DNA from: an uncultured Methanobrevibacter sp.
GTDB taxonomy: Archaea; Methanobacteriota; Methanobacteria; Methanobacteriales; Methanobacteriaceae
Direction of reading: 5' to 3'
Length of the DNA stretch: 32,302 nucleotides
NCBI GenBank assembly: GCA_900320515.1
Contig: ONSJ01000015.1
Location: 1-32,302 of the forward strand
Positions 14,937 through 24,043 of this stretch are shown here, piece by piece. Under the pieces are notes generated by a model. It worked only from the letters and a program-made list of their open reading frames with translations, did no database searches and was not told where the DNA came from. The position numbers and the translations under genes are program-made. Each line of letters opens with the position of its first letter. Position 1 is the first letter of the stretch.

Positions 14937-15940
14937 CTTAAATCAATAGTGTCCTTCAAGTCAGGACCTGTTGAAATTATGGTTACCGGCACGCCGGTTT
15001 CGGTTTCTATATTGTCAATGAAAGCCTTGGTTTCAGCGGACAGTTCACTGTAGTCCTGTACACGTGCACAGTCAAACAACCTGTCAACACAGGTCAATGC
15101 AATTTGGGTTGCACCGTTGATTCTGCAGGATTCCTTTGCAAGTTCCATGTCAAAGTGACCGATTCTTCTGCGTCTTCCGGTTACAACACCGTATTCTTCA
15201 AGGCCTTTGCTTTCAGCTTCCTCCTGTGTCATTTCAGTTGGGAAAGGTCCTTCACCGACACGGGAAATGTATGCCTTGAACACGTTTATGACTTCATCCA
15301 CCTTAGTTGGTCCAACACCGACATCAGCTGCAAATGTTGAAGCAGTTGTGTCCTTACTGGTCACATATGGGTATGATCCGTAGTAGAGGGACAAGGCAAA
15401 ACCTTGTGATCCTTCAATGAATACCTCTTCACCATTGTCAATGGCCTCGTTGATTTCAAGGGACACGTCAGTGATATAATCCTCAAGTTCAGGAGTGTCT
15501 TTTGCAAGACCTATTGTTCTCATTACACGGTCTGAATTTGCTGGTCCGCATCCTGAACCGGTACTTCCGATTTTTTTAGCCAGATGTTCTGATTTTTTAT
15601 CCCTATCCAGATGGTCTTCAGTAATTATTGCGCATCTAGGGTCAACGCACATCCTCTCTTTAACATTATATTTTTTCAAGTCTTCGAATTCTTTATATAA
15701 TACGTCAGGGTTCACTAGAACTCCTGCACCAATCATAAGTTTTGCATCGGTGTGTACAAATCCTGATGGAGTCAGTCTCAAACCATATTTCTCTCCATTG
15801 AATTCAACGGAGTGGCCGGCATTTGGTCCAACGCCTGCACGGGCTATAATGTCAGGTTTGTCATTGTCACAAAGGTAAGTGATACATTTTCCTTTACCTT
15901 CGTCACCCCATGCTCCACCAACTAAAATACTACAAGTCAT
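14921..15940 (-). CDS. purA: Adenylosuccinate synthetase, short archaeal type
   Basis: A 339-residue GTP-dependent enzyme that joins IMP and aspartate to make adenylosuccinate, the committed step to AMP. The N-terminal [11 protein letters not shown] loop (8-18) includes the catalytic Asp13. The GPNAGHSV segment supplies the conserved histidine, and [10 protein letters not shown] and the TGRRRRIG loop are characteristic. Bacterial and eukaryotic enzymes have about 430 residues; this shorter form is usual in methanogenic and thermophilic archaea. AAGGAG lies about 7 nt before the ATG. It appears to be transcribed alone and is convergent with the transporter. It is a core gene with ordinary codon use. 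Confidence 0.95.
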   Translation of the reverse strand: MTCSILVGGAWGDEGKGKCITYLCDNDKPDIIARAGVGPNAGHSVEFNGEKYGLRLTPSGFVHTDAKLMIGAGVLVNPDVLYKEFEDLKKYNVKERMCVDPRCAIITEDHLDRDKKSEHLAKKIGSTGSGCGPANSDRVMRTIGLAKDTPELEDYITDVSLEINEAIDNGEEVFIEGSQGFALSLYYGSYPYVTSKDTTASTFAADVGVGPTKVDEVINVFKAYISRVGEGPFPTEMTQEEAESKGLEEYGVVTGRRRRIGHFDMELAKESCRINGATQIALTCVDRLFDCARVQDYSELSAETKAFIDNIETETGVPVTIISTGPDLKDTIDLRKELL

Positions 15941-16118
15941 TTAATAACTCCTTAAAAGTTAATAGGTAAGAAAATTATAGAAAATTTCCGTAACACTAAT
16001 ATTATGTTAATTCTCTATAAAAAACTTTTCCAATTACATTCAAAATAAATTCATATAATATAAATATAATATCAAAGATAATATTATTCATATAATTTAT
16101 AAACTCAAGGTAATTTTC

Positions 16119-18014
16119 ATGCATGTTGAAAGACAATACAGAGAACTAGAAAAAATAGAAGAAATACGGGTTTATAACATTGACAGAGACAAGGTATTTC
16201 ATCCATCAAAGCCGGTGAAAAAGCTTGACAATGTTCGTTTCAGCAATGTTATGAAGCACGTCCCTTCAGACATCAATGTATTTCAGCCCATGGATGACGG
16301 CGATTTTTTAGTTGAGAGAATCGGCTGGAATCTGCTTGAAAGACTGAATCTGAAATTGGAGGATGTTGAAGGTAGGAGATTCAGTGAAGCTTCCCCGTTT
16401 TACTGTGACATCTTTAAAGATATCTTTAATGAAGTCCTTGAAACCGGAGAAACAAAAGTGATGAGAATATTTTATTATATCAGCGATAAGATCGTTACAC
16501 TTGCCAATATCCACATACTTTCTGATGAAGGTAAGATTTATGTCGTTTCCGATTTGACCAAGGCTGAAAATATAATCAAAAGCGTTGAAGAGCAGAAAAA
16601 GGAAGATGACGAAAACAAGGCTACTTTAATCGAATATTTCTCACAGACAGGAAGCTTTTACAAAGCACATGACGAATACACATGGACTCCGGGAATATAT
16701 AATATTATAAATCGTACTAAAGAGACAAGCGATGCATTCTATAATATTATATTTGATCTGGTAATTCCGGAAGACAAGCCTCTGGTGGAGGAATTGCTGG
16801 GAACCATGAGCCCCGAAACCGACACTTACGAAAATATCATTCGTATTAAAACACCTGGGGGACACATCAAATATCTGGACACATATCTTTACTCAAAATT
16901 CGATGAAAACGGTGAAGAGATAAGCAGTTATGGACTGTTTAAAGACATAAGCATCGATTCCCACAAACACCTGACAAGACCTGTGGACTTCATGCTGAAC
17001 GGATTCAACCACAATTCAAAGTTATCCCTGCTTGTGGAGCCTCTAAGCAAAAGATACGAATTCAGTGAAGGATTCTACAAGATGGTTGAAATTCCAAAAA
17101 GCGAATATATCCACAATGAATCAATCCTAAACAATATCGTCGAAGAGGACGTCAGAAGAGAACTTGAGAAATTGATTGCCGGAGACATTACTGAAGTCAA
17201 TAAGGTGCTGACATACAAAGTCAAAGGAGACAAAGAGAAAACTAAGGTATGCGAATTGTTTATCGAACGATTCAAATATGGTAACAAAGACCACAGTATC
17301 GGATTTTTAACAGACATCACACTTTCACGTAAAAAGCAACAGGAATTGATAAAATCAAATGCGACTAAAAATATACTAATCAAAGAAGTGCATCACAGGG
17401 TTAAAAATAACCTGCAGGTACTGAACAGTTTCTTAAACCTTGAGAAAAGAGCATATGGTGACAATCCAAACCGTATACTGGACAACATGCAGGCACGTTT
17501 ATCATCTTTGGCTTTACTTCATGAAAAAACTTATAATACCGATGATTTCATCAACATCAACCTTGAAGACTATATGAAAGACCAGGATTCAACACTGCAC
17601 ATGCTATTTGGAGCAAAGAACATAAACTTCACTTCAGATGTTGACCCAAGAATCCATTTGTCAATGGATGTAATTACCCCATTGCTGCTCATTGTTGACG
17701 AACTGACCATGAATGCAATCAAACATGCATTCCCCGATCCGGATATGCCCAATAAAACCATATCAAAAAAGATTGAGTTTATTGATGACCATATCTGTGA
17801 ACTGATATTGAAGGATAACGGAGTGGGACTGAAAGACCCTGACGCCTTAGTAAACCATAATTTGGGTTGGGAAATAATTAACAATCTAACCAGACAGATT
17901 AACGGAAAACTTGAACTTTTAGACTGTGAAGTTGGAACCGGATTTAGAATAATTTTCCCAGTCAACTTCGAACATACCATTGACAAACACAAAGAATGGG
18001 AGGAGGACAAATGA
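16119..18014 (+). CDS. Cytoplasmic PAS/HisKA_2 sensor histidine kinase 1
   Basis: A 631-residue kinase with no membrane segment or signal peptide. Three PAS-like sensor regions are likely, at about 50-148, 170-280 (FDLVIPEDKP, then GLFKDIS) and 300-402 (SIGFLTDITLSRKKQQEL). A HisKA_2 dimerisation domain follows with the phospho-acceptor histidine in EVHHRVKNNLQVL (His425 or the adjacent 426). The ATPase domain has N-box Asn532 (LTMNAIKHAF), the DNGVG box at 567-571 and a final GTGFR. It should autophosphorylate and pass phosphate to a receiver, probably the one at 19970. AAGGTAAT lies 5 nt before the ATG. Its stop overlaps the start of the paralogous second kinase by 4 nt. The sensed signal is unknown; a cytoplasmic cue is implied. 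Confidence 0.9.
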   Translation: MHVERQYRELEKIEEIRVYNIDRDKVFHPSKPVKKLDNVRFSNVMKHVPSDINVFQPMDDGDFLVERIGWNLLERLNLKLEDVEGRRFSEASPFYCDIFKDIFNEVLETGETKVMRIFYYISDKIVTLANIHILSDEGKIYVVSDLTKAENIIKSVEEQKKEDDENKATLIEYFSQTGSFYKAHDEYTWTPGIYNIINRTKETSDAFYNIIFDLVIPEDKPLVEELLGTMSPETDTYENIIRIKTPGGHIKYLDTYLYSKFDENGEEISSYGLFKDISIDSHKHLTRPVDFMLNGFNHNSKLSLLVEPLSKRYEFSEGFYKMVEIPKSEYIHNESILNNIVEEDVRRELEKLIAGDITEVNKVLTYKVKGDKEKTKVCELFIERFKYGNKDHSIGFLTDITLSRKKQQELIKSNATKNILIKEVHHRVKNNLQVLNSFLNLEKRAYGDNPNRILDNMQARLSSLALLHEKTYNTDDFININLEDYMKDQDSTLHMLFGAKNINFTSDVDPRIHLSMDVITPLLLIVDELTMNAIKHAFPDPDMPNKTISKKIEFIDDHICELILKDNGVGLKDPDALVNHNLGWEIINNLTRQINGKLELLDCEVGTGFRIIFPVNFEHTIDKHKEWEEDK

Positions 18015-19882
18015 GAATTGAAAAAACATATAGGCAGTTAGAGGATACTGAAGAAGTTCACATCTATGATATCACAGAAGAAGAACTTTACAGACAAGTT
18101 CCTCAGGAATACGATATGTTTTATACGCCTTTTGAAAAAACATTGAATTATCTCAGTAACGACTTGGATATATTCGTGCCTATTGATGAAGGTAATGATT
18201 TCATTATCCACAGATTAGGTCTGAGTGCTCTTACAAGAGGCAAAATTAAACAAAGTGATGTTGCAGGACGTTTACTCAGTAAAACATCACCCGGTTTTTA
18301 TCAGGTTTTAAAAGAACCCCTAAAAGAGGTTTATGAAACTCATGAAACGAAAAATATGAGATTCTATTATCATTTCAACGAGAAACTGGCAAGATTTTCT
18401 AATGTCAAGGTTGTTTATGATATGGAAAAAATCATACTGGTTTCCGACCACCGGGACAACAGAGGAACCAGCCTGACCGTTAGCGATGACGGGAAATACG
18501 ATGAAAAAGCCAATTTGATTGAATACTTCTCACAAACAGGAAGCTATTACAAAATAAATGACAGATACTCCTGGACACAGGGAATATACAATATCATTAA
18601 CCGTGCCCGTGAACCGAACGACGAATACTATAATATCATCTTTGATCTGGTCATCCCAGAGGATAGGCCACTAATCGACAAACTGTTAAAGGAACTGGAC
18701 CGTGGAAGAGTCAACTATGAAACAATAATAAGAATAAGGACTGATGACGGCATATTGAAATATATAGAAGCCAATCTTTACTCAAAATTCGATGAAGACG
18801 GACAGTTATTGAGCCGTTACGGTTTATTCAAAGATGTCAGCACAGATTCTACCCGCAAGATGACAAGGCCTGTTGACTTTTTACTTAAAGGTTTTAAAAA
18901 CAGCAAAAAATTGGCATTGCTAATTGATCCTTTAAGCGTAAAACATTATGAGTTTTCAGAAGGATTCTACAACCTTGTTGAAGAGAATCCCGAAACATAC
19001 CATCATTCCCGCAAAATTATCGAAAATATTGTTGAGGAATCAATCCAATGCAAAATCAAAGAATTGGTCAAAGGAGAAAGGGATGAGCTCAGCGAAAGAG
19101 TTACCTATAATGTGCATGGTGATGAAAACCACCAGAAAATCGCTGAAATTTATCTTGAAAGGTTTGAGTTCGGTGAAACCACCCACAGTATCGGGTTTAT
19201 AACTGATGTTACCGAAGACCGTAAGAAACAACAAGAGCTTATGGAAGCAAATGAACATCAGACAATTCTGATTAAGGAAGTTCACCACAGGGTCAAAAAC
19301 AACCTGCAGGTACTCAACAGTTTCCTGAACCTTGAGAAAAGAGCTTATAAAAATAAGCCGAACATAATCATTGACCATATGCAATCAAGACTATCCTCAC
19401 TGGCCATTCTTCACGAAAAAACATACAATACAACAGATTTCAAAAATATCAACCTGAAAGAATACATTGTTGACCAAGACGGCCAGCTAAGAAGTTTGAT
19501 TGGTCTGAGAGATGGAATTGAATTCGAATCTGAAGTTGATGAAGACTTAAACCTGTCCATCGAGGTAATTACACCATTACTATTGGTTATTGACGAGCTA
19601 ACCATGAATGCAATAAAACATGCATTCCCTGACAAATCCGCCCCTAACAAAAAGATAACCAAGAAAATTACAAAATTGGACAATGAAACCGCCGAATTGA
19701 TACTTCGGGACAATGGAGTTGGAATTGAAGACCCAAGCGCAATAACTAAAAACTTAGGATGTGAAATCATCAAGAACCTGACAAAACAGCTCGACGGAAA
19801 AATCGAACTATTCCAACATGAAAACGGAACCGGGTACAGATTAACATTCCCGATTACTATGGAGCATACAATTGAAGGATGA
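18011..19882 (+). CDS. Cytoplasmic PAS/HisKA_2 sensor histidine kinase 2 (paralogue)
   Basis: A 623-residue tandem paralogue of the preceding kinase. It aligns along the whole length with almost no gaps, including three PAS-like regions, EVHHRVKNNLQVL with the histidine again at 425, LTMNAIKHAF with Asn533 and DNGVG at 567-571. The C-terminal kinase part is closer than the N-terminal sensor (residues 1-165), which suggests different inputs and a common output. ATG 18011 is chosen because GGAGGA lies just upstream and ATGA overlaps the first kinase stop; the upstream in-frame ATG at 17996 would cover that site. Coupled translation could give equal amounts and allow heterodimers, an inference. 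No membrane segment is present. Confidence 0.9.
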   Translation: MRIEKTYRQLEDTEEVHIYDITEEELYRQVPQEYDMFYTPFEKTLNYLSNDLDIFVPIDEGNDFIIHRLGLSALTRGKIKQSDVAGRLLSKTSPGFYQVLKEPLKEVYETHETKNMRFYYHFNEKLARFSNVKVVYDMEKIILVSDHRDNRGTSLTVSDDGKYDEKANLIEYFSQTGSYYKINDRYSWTQGIYNIINRAREPNDEYYNIIFDLVIPEDRPLIDKLLKELDRGRVNYETIIRIRTDDGILKYIEANLYSKFDEDGQLLSRYGLFKDVSTDSTRKMTRPVDFLLKGFKNSKKLALLIDPLSVKHYEFSEGFYNLVEENPETYHHSRKIIENIVEESIQCKIKELVKGERDELSERVTYNVHGDENHQKIAEIYLERFEFGETTHSIGFITDVTEDRKKQQELMEANEHQTILIKEVHHRVKNNLQVLNSFLNLEKRAYKNKPNIIIDHMQSRLSSLAILHEKTYNTTDFKNINLKEYIVDQDGQLRSLIGLRDGIEFESEVDEDLNLSIEVITPLLLVIDELTMNAIKHAFPDKSAPNKKITKKITKLDNETAELILRDNGVGIEDPSAITKNLGCEIIKNLTKQLDGKIELFQHENGTGYRLTFPITMEHTIEG

Positions 19883-19969
19883 TTGTTTTAATCATATAAA
19901 ACAAATTAAACTAAATATTTAAATAAAATAAACACAAAAAATAGAAAATGTTAAATGGGAAGGTATAAT

Positions 19970-20380
19970 ATGAATGAAAGAATATTAATAGTAGAAGATG
20001 AAGCTATTACCGCATTAGATTTAAAATACAGTTTAGAAGAATTAGGTTACGAAATTGTTGATACAGTTGATACTGGACAAGATGCAATTGATACAGCTGC
20101 AGAAAAAACTCCTGATGTCGTTCTAATGGATATTAAATTAAAAGGAGACATGGAAGGTATTGAAGCAGCAGAAGTGATCTCCGAATGGCATATTCCAATC
20201 ATATACTTGACCGCAAACACAGATACAGATACATTTGAAAAATCAAACGTCAAGGGGTCATACGGATTCGTTTCGAAGCCATATGACATTAACAAATTAG
20301 ACAAAACTCTCAAAATAACAATCAACAGAGCAAAATTGGAAGAAAAAAAATTAAATGATGCCAGCGGTTTTACAGAATAA
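19970..20380 (+). CDS. Stand-alone CheY-like response regulator receiver
   Basis: A 136-residue single-domain receiver with an intact phosphorylation site: acidic pair Glu9-Asp10, phospho-acceptor Asp54 (VLMDIKLKG), switch Thr81 (YLTAN) and Lys103 (SKPY). There is no DNA-binding or enzymatic output domain; only a charged tail follows. ATG 19970 is chosen for the GGAAGGTAT ribosome site; the in-frame ATG at 19955 lies upstream of that site. An 87-bp spacer separates it from the kinases and contains an AT-rich TATA-like stretch, so it may have a second promoter. It is the likely phosphate acceptor of both kinases and may act by protein contact, perhaps on the receiver-like domain of the next gene product 10 bp downstream. 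Confidence 0.9.
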   Translation: MNERILIVEDEAITALDLKYSLEELGYEIVDTVDTGQDAIDTAAEKTPDVVLMDIKLKGDMEGIEAAEVISEWHIPIIYLTANTDTDTFEKSNVKGSYGFVSKPYDINKLDKTLKITINRAKLEEKKLNDASGFTE

Positions 20381-20390
20381 TCCGATTTAA

Positions 20391-22136
20391 ATGACCGAAT
20401 TAGAATTAATTAGTGGAAAACCGAAAATTTTTGCTATTAGCTCTGATGAAGAATCATTGTCTTTACTGAAGGAATTTGTTGAAGATTATGATTATGAATA
20501 TTCCGGAAGTGCATTTGTAAAGGAAGATGTTTTTGATAAACTTGATAAAATATCTCCCAACCTCATTTTTTTAGACACAGAAGTTGAAAATATTGATTTA
20601 GAGGAATTAGCTGGAGATTTAGAGCTTTTTAATGTGCCAATCATACTTATAGTTGGAGCACTTTTTGATGAGACAATCGATAGATTGTTAACCAAAAACC
20701 CTTACGGATTTCTACTCAAGCCATTAGAAGACGGTGAAGTGCAAAGATCAATGGCAGTTGCTATCAAAAAGCATGAGCAGAACATAATTAATGTTAAAAC
20801 TGCCCAAGCAAAAATTAAAGAGAAAAGTACAGAGCTCGTTATTGAAAAATCAGACTCAAGCTTTCTTTTGATATTGTGCATTGCACTAATCATAATGGCA
20901 ATTCTAACCAGAAATGCAACATGGCTTCAATGGGTGCTTTTAATACCATCACTCACAATGCTGCTCAATTCAATAATCAGTATTAGAAAAATGAAGCCTA
21001 TTGTTCCCTATGAAGAGGAAGACCTGCCATTCATAAGCATTTTCATACCGGCACACAATGAGGAAAACACCATCGAAGCGACCGTTAAAAGCGTCTGCCA
21101 AAGCGAATATTATAAAAATGAAGAACCTAACTTTGAAGTTATCGTTATTAATGACGGATCCACAGACCGCACCGGCGAGATATTGGCAGAAATAAAAAAG
21201 GACCTGCCACAGCTTAAAATTGTTACAAGACACCCTCCAAGGTCTGGAAAGGGTAAGGGTTTCGTTTTAAATGATGCCTTAACACTATCTCAAGGAGAGA
21301 TAATAGGAGTATTTGATGCCGATACCCAGATTAAAACTGATTATCTAATGACAATCGTGCAATATCTTAACGGAGACATTGATGGAGTGCAGTCAAGGGT
21401 TAAAATGTTTAATCGTGACGAAAACTATCTTGCCCGTATGCAGCATTTGGAATTTGCAAGCTTCGGAAATACATTGATTGCTAAGGACAACCTTGGAAGT
21501 ACCGGATTTTTAGGAGGTAATGGGCAATTCGTTAAAAAGGACGCAATCATCGATTGTGGAAGATGGGACGGATTTGCGGTTACTGAAGACTTGAACCTGG
21601 CCATAAAAATTATACTTCAGGGCGGAAAAATACGCTATTGCGGAGAATGTGCAGTCTATCAGGAAGCAGTAACTGATTGGAGTGCATTTTTCAGACAAAG
21701 GGTAAGATGGGCAATAGGTAACTTTGAGACACTTTTCGTTTACTTCCCTCAAATTCTAAGAGCAAAGATATCCCTTCTGAAGAAATTCAATATTCTAGAA
21801 CACATTTCATTCTACAGCTTTAACCTGTTAATCTTTTTCGGATTTGTGGTTACAATCATCAATGCAATATCATGGTTTATTTTCCACAGCCCAACAATAA
21901 TCAGAATGGAAGCCCCATTCGTAGTCGGATTCCTATCAGTCATCGCATTTTTCCCAGGCATAATTCTTGCCCTTTCAAGAGACAAACCTACAATTCAGGA
22001 ATTGATTAAAGATATCATAAAATATTACATTTATTGTTTCCATTTAATCCCGTTGTTTTTCATGACAATGAAAACAATGATGACAAGAAAAGAGCGCAGA
22101 TGGTCTAAAACCGAACATAAAGGAGGTAAAAAATGA
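20391..22136 (+). CDS. Degenerate receiver domain fused to a membrane GT2 glycosyltransferase
   Basis: A 581-residue fusion. Residues 11-127 align with the preceding receiver: Asp62 and Lys110 are kept, but the acidic pair is replaced by Ser17-Ser18 and the switch Thr by Val88, so phosphorylation is doubtful. Two membrane helices follow (157-172, 177-197), then a family 2 glycosyltransferase domain (about 213-445) with INDGST (Asp255), FDAD (309 and 311), TED (398-400) and QRVRW (436-440), and three more helices (472-497, 508-528, 542-561). The TED and QxxRW motifs with flanking membrane helices are those of processive synthases such as cellulose, hyaluronan or poly-GlcNAc synthases. The product is unknown. 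No strong ribosome site precedes the ATG; coupling to the receiver gene is likely. It overlaps the next gene by 4 nt. Confidence 0.88.
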   Translation: MTELELISGKPKIFAISSDEESLSLLKEFVEDYDYEYSGSAFVKEDVFDKLDKISPNLIFLDTEVENIDLEELAGDLELFNVPIILIVGALFDETIDRLLTKNPYGFLLKPLEDGEVQRSMAVAIKKHEQNIINVKTAQAKIKEKSTELVIEKSDSSFLLILCIALIIMAILTRNATWLQWVLLIPSLTMLLNSIISIRKMKPIVPYEEEDLPFISIFIPAHNEENTIEATVKSVCQSEYYKNEEPNFEVIVINDGSTDRTGEILAEIKKDLPQLKIVTRHPPRSGKGKGFVLNDALTLSQGEIIGVFDADTQIKTDYLMTIVQYLNGDIDGVQSRVKMFNRDENYLARMQHLEFASFGNTLIAKDNLGSTGFLGGNGQFVKKDAIIDCGRWDGFAVTEDLNLAIKIILQGGKIRYCGECAVYQEAVTDWSAFFRQRVRWAIGNFETLFVYFPQILRAKISLLKKFNILEHISFYSFNLLIFFGFVVTIINAISWFIFHSPTIIRMEAPFVVGFLSVIAFFPGIILALSRDKPTIQELIKDIIKYYIYCFHLIPLFFMTMKTMMTRKERRWSKTEHKGGKK

Positions 22137-22750
22137 GGAATCAGGAAAAATTAATAGGACTGCTAATTATAATCCTCATAATTTTTATTGCATCAAACAT
22201 TAATGGGATTAATAGCTTTTTAAGTGGCACCACCGATAAAACAATAGAATTCGGACACAGCGCAAGCGTTGTTCCTCAAGCATGGAATACAACCAAAGAG
22301 TTGAACCAGACAAACATGTCCAAAACTCCAGATGCAATTACCAACGAGTATGTTTATATTGACCATTGGGACGACTGGCCCGAAGACCACATAACCTCGA
22401 TTTCGGAAGCCAAATTCAGAGCCCTGGAAGATGGAGGTTACAAAGTTCTGAAAAATGAGTACTCAACACTTAGTGGAGTTCCGGTATCCAAGCAGTATTT
22501 CTCCAATCCTTCAAGAGACAATAATCAAGTCTGGAGTCATGTTGGAGTCAGCTATGTATTCCCTAAAGAAGATACCAACTATGCAATACAGGTACATTAC
22601 TTTACAAGCCATGACTACAACAATACAACATTTTTAAGGGAAGTTGATGACCGTATTGAAGATGATATGGCAAACATCCATAACAAGAATTTCAACGGAT
22701 TCATCTCAGCAGCCAACCACACATACCAAATCGTTTCAGGATGGTTTTAA
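22133..22750 (+). CDS. Membrane-anchored extracytoplasmic protein of unknown function
   Basis: A 205-residue protein with one hydrophobic anchor at about residues 7-23 after a short charged N-terminus, so the remainder probably faces outside. The outer part contains several N-X-S/T sequons (in WNTT, LNQT, NMS, YNNTT and NHT), consistent with archaeal N-glycosylation. The folded region from about 75 to 205 has alternating aromatic and polar strands. I do not recognise the family. GGAGG precedes the ATG, which overlaps the glycosyltransferase stop (ATGA), so the two are made together. A role as an outer partner of the synthase, for export or modification of its product, is inferred only from this linkage. 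Confidence 0.7.
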   Translation: MRNQEKLIGLLIIILIIFIASNINGINSFLSGTTDKTIEFGHSASVVPQAWNTTKELNQTNMSKTPDAITNEYVYIDHWDDWPEDHITSISEAKFRALEDGGYKVLKNEYSTLSGVPVSKQYFSNPSRDNNQVWSHVGVSYVFPKEDTNYAIQVHYFTSHDYNNTTFLREVDDRIEDDMANIHNKNFNGFISAANHTYQIVSGWF

Positions 22751-22801
22751 ATTAAAATAATGATGGATAATTTTAATAGCTGGTTAAAAAAAGTTATTTA
22801 A

Positions 22802-22835
22802 AATATCTATCAAATCCATATTTTTAATAGATATT
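22802..22835. terminator. Hairpin between convergent genes
   Basis: AATATCTAT at 22802-22810 pairs perfectly with ATAGATATT at 22827-22835, with a T run in the loop, in the 102-bp spacer between two convergent genes. It is a candidate bidirectional terminator; the AT-only stem makes it weak. Confidence 0.35.
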
Positions 22836-22852
22836 GCAAAAAACATATGAAA

Positions 22853-23446
22853 TTATTTTTTAGTGTATATCAACGGATGATTTTCACACATCGGGTCCTT
22901 TATGATGTTTCTTTTCAAATGATAATTTAAAAAGTAAAGCATCCATTCATTGGAAAGCTCCCTCAGTGACACGTCGTCAAGCCTTTCGAATGGAGTGAAG
23001 AAATCCATCTGGTTTCCGCCAACGGCAAATCCGACATCCTTTGTGTCAACCAGCATGAAAAAATCATTGCGTATATTGTGAATGCTGAAGTCTTCAACGC
23101 TGGAAATTGATTTTTCACTTTTAAAGTTATAGAAAAAAGTATTCAGATATTCAAAGTCAATGAATTTGATTTCCTTGATGTCAAAAGATATCTCCTGACT
23201 GAGCAGCTGTTTTTTATAGTCATATTTTGACATGAAATCAACATCCCATATGTTATTGTAAAAAACGGTGAAAAATGAATCTTCAGCAAAACGAACTGTA
23301 AGGGACATTTCCTCATTTGACTTGGGATTTCCCAGTTCAACATCCTTAAATTCAAGATATATCGAATCCTGAGATATTTCTACTGAAGTCACTTTACCTG
23401 AATTGATCATTACCTCACGAATTAATTTTAAAGATCTCGTATTCAT
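22853..23446 (-). CDS. Conserved-looking hypothetical protein, last gene of the dapL cluster
   Basis: A 197-residue soluble, acidic, aromatic-rich protein. It has no membrane segment, cysteine cluster or catalytic motif I can name. The first half alternates short strands (VTSVEISQDSIYLEFKDVEL), which suggests a beta-rich or immunity-protein-like fold, but this is not a family assignment. Its ATG overlaps the stop of the DUF6891-like gene by 4 nt, so it is translationally coupled. It is the distal gene of a four-gene leftward run starting at dapL. Confidence 0.6.
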   Translation of the reverse strand: MNTRSLKLIREVMINSGKVTSVEISQDSIYLEFKDVELGNPKSNEEMSLTVRFAEDSFFTVFYNNIWDVDFMSKYDYKKQLLSQEISFDIKEIKFIDFEYLNTFFYNFKSEKSISSVEDFSIHNIRNDFFMLVDTKDVGFAVGGNQMDFFTPFERLDDVSLRELSNEWMLYFLNYHLKRNIIKDPMCENHPLIYTKK

Positions 23447-24039
23447 TCTAACACCTGACTTTTAACAAAAACATCATATGCCCCTTCAATTTCATATTCC
23501 TTTTCGCTGTCATATGACTTATCCCACTTAAATGGATTAATCTCAATTTGGTTGTTAACAGTTTCATCCCAATCAATAGTGAAATTTTCCTCTTTTAAAC
23601 ATTCAGATACAACTTTTCCAATTTCCAATGCCTTATTCTCATCGTTTTCAAAGTCTCCGAAGGTGATTTTCAAATACCCGTCGAAAACACAATATTCCAC
23701 ATCTTCAAAGGTGTAAAAGCAAAAACCTTGAGGGGCAAACTTGTTATTTAACAGATGAACCTGCAATTCAAATGCATCAGACACCCCTTCCTTGATGTCA
23801 AAGCCGCAATTGTGAATGGCTACAATGCCGGATTGTGCAATCCTTGAAAATGCATTTTCAAGTCTTGAAAAGTTCTCGTTGGAAGAGTCAGCCAAAGAAA
23901 TATTGAAATCAGAAAAATCAATTTCCTCGTCAATAAATTGCTCTTCCAATATCTCTATGATTTCATCAACACTGAAAAATCCTGATTTAGTAAGCAAATC
24001 TACCATATATTCAATTTCTTCAGCCAAATCAGAATCCAT
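23443..24039 (-). CDS. DUF6891-like protein
   Basis: A 198-residue soluble protein. The segment GIVAIHNCGFDIKEGVSDAF, the later GFCFYTFEDVEYC, the LKITFGDFENDE strand and the final TIDWDE...NPFKW region match my recollection of the DUF6891 family, whose function is unknown. The N-terminal third is acidic and helical. ATG 24039 is chosen because AAAGGTGAGG lies just upstream; the in-frame starts at 24063 and later lie before or within that site. The gene starts 4 bp after the DUF6882-like gene, whose last codons supply the ribosome site, and its stop overlaps the following gene. Confidence 0.6.
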   Translation of the reverse strand: MDSDLAEEIEYMVDLLTKSGFFSVDEIIEILEEQFIDEEIDFSDFNISLADSSNENFSRLENAFSRIAQSGIVAIHNCGFDIKEGVSDAFELQVHLLNNKFAPQGFCFYTFEDVEYCVFDGYLKITFGDFENDENKALEIGKVVSECLKEENFTIDWDETVNNQIEINPFKWDKSYDSEKEYEIEGAYDVFVKSQVLE

Positions 24040-24043
24040 ATCC

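Noticed and set aside
17570..18010. 146-codon open frame antisense to kinase 1
   Set aside because: Mirrors the HisKA_2/ATPase coding region. A similar shadow lies antisense to kinase 2 (19411-19773), as expected from the paralogous coding strand and not from a real gene.
20391..22136. Misassembled or frameshifted fusion of receiver and glycosyltransferase
   Set aside because: The frame is continuous, the separate intact receiver gene sits upstream with its own stop, and the fused receiver differs at key residues, so it is not a duplicated assembly artefact.
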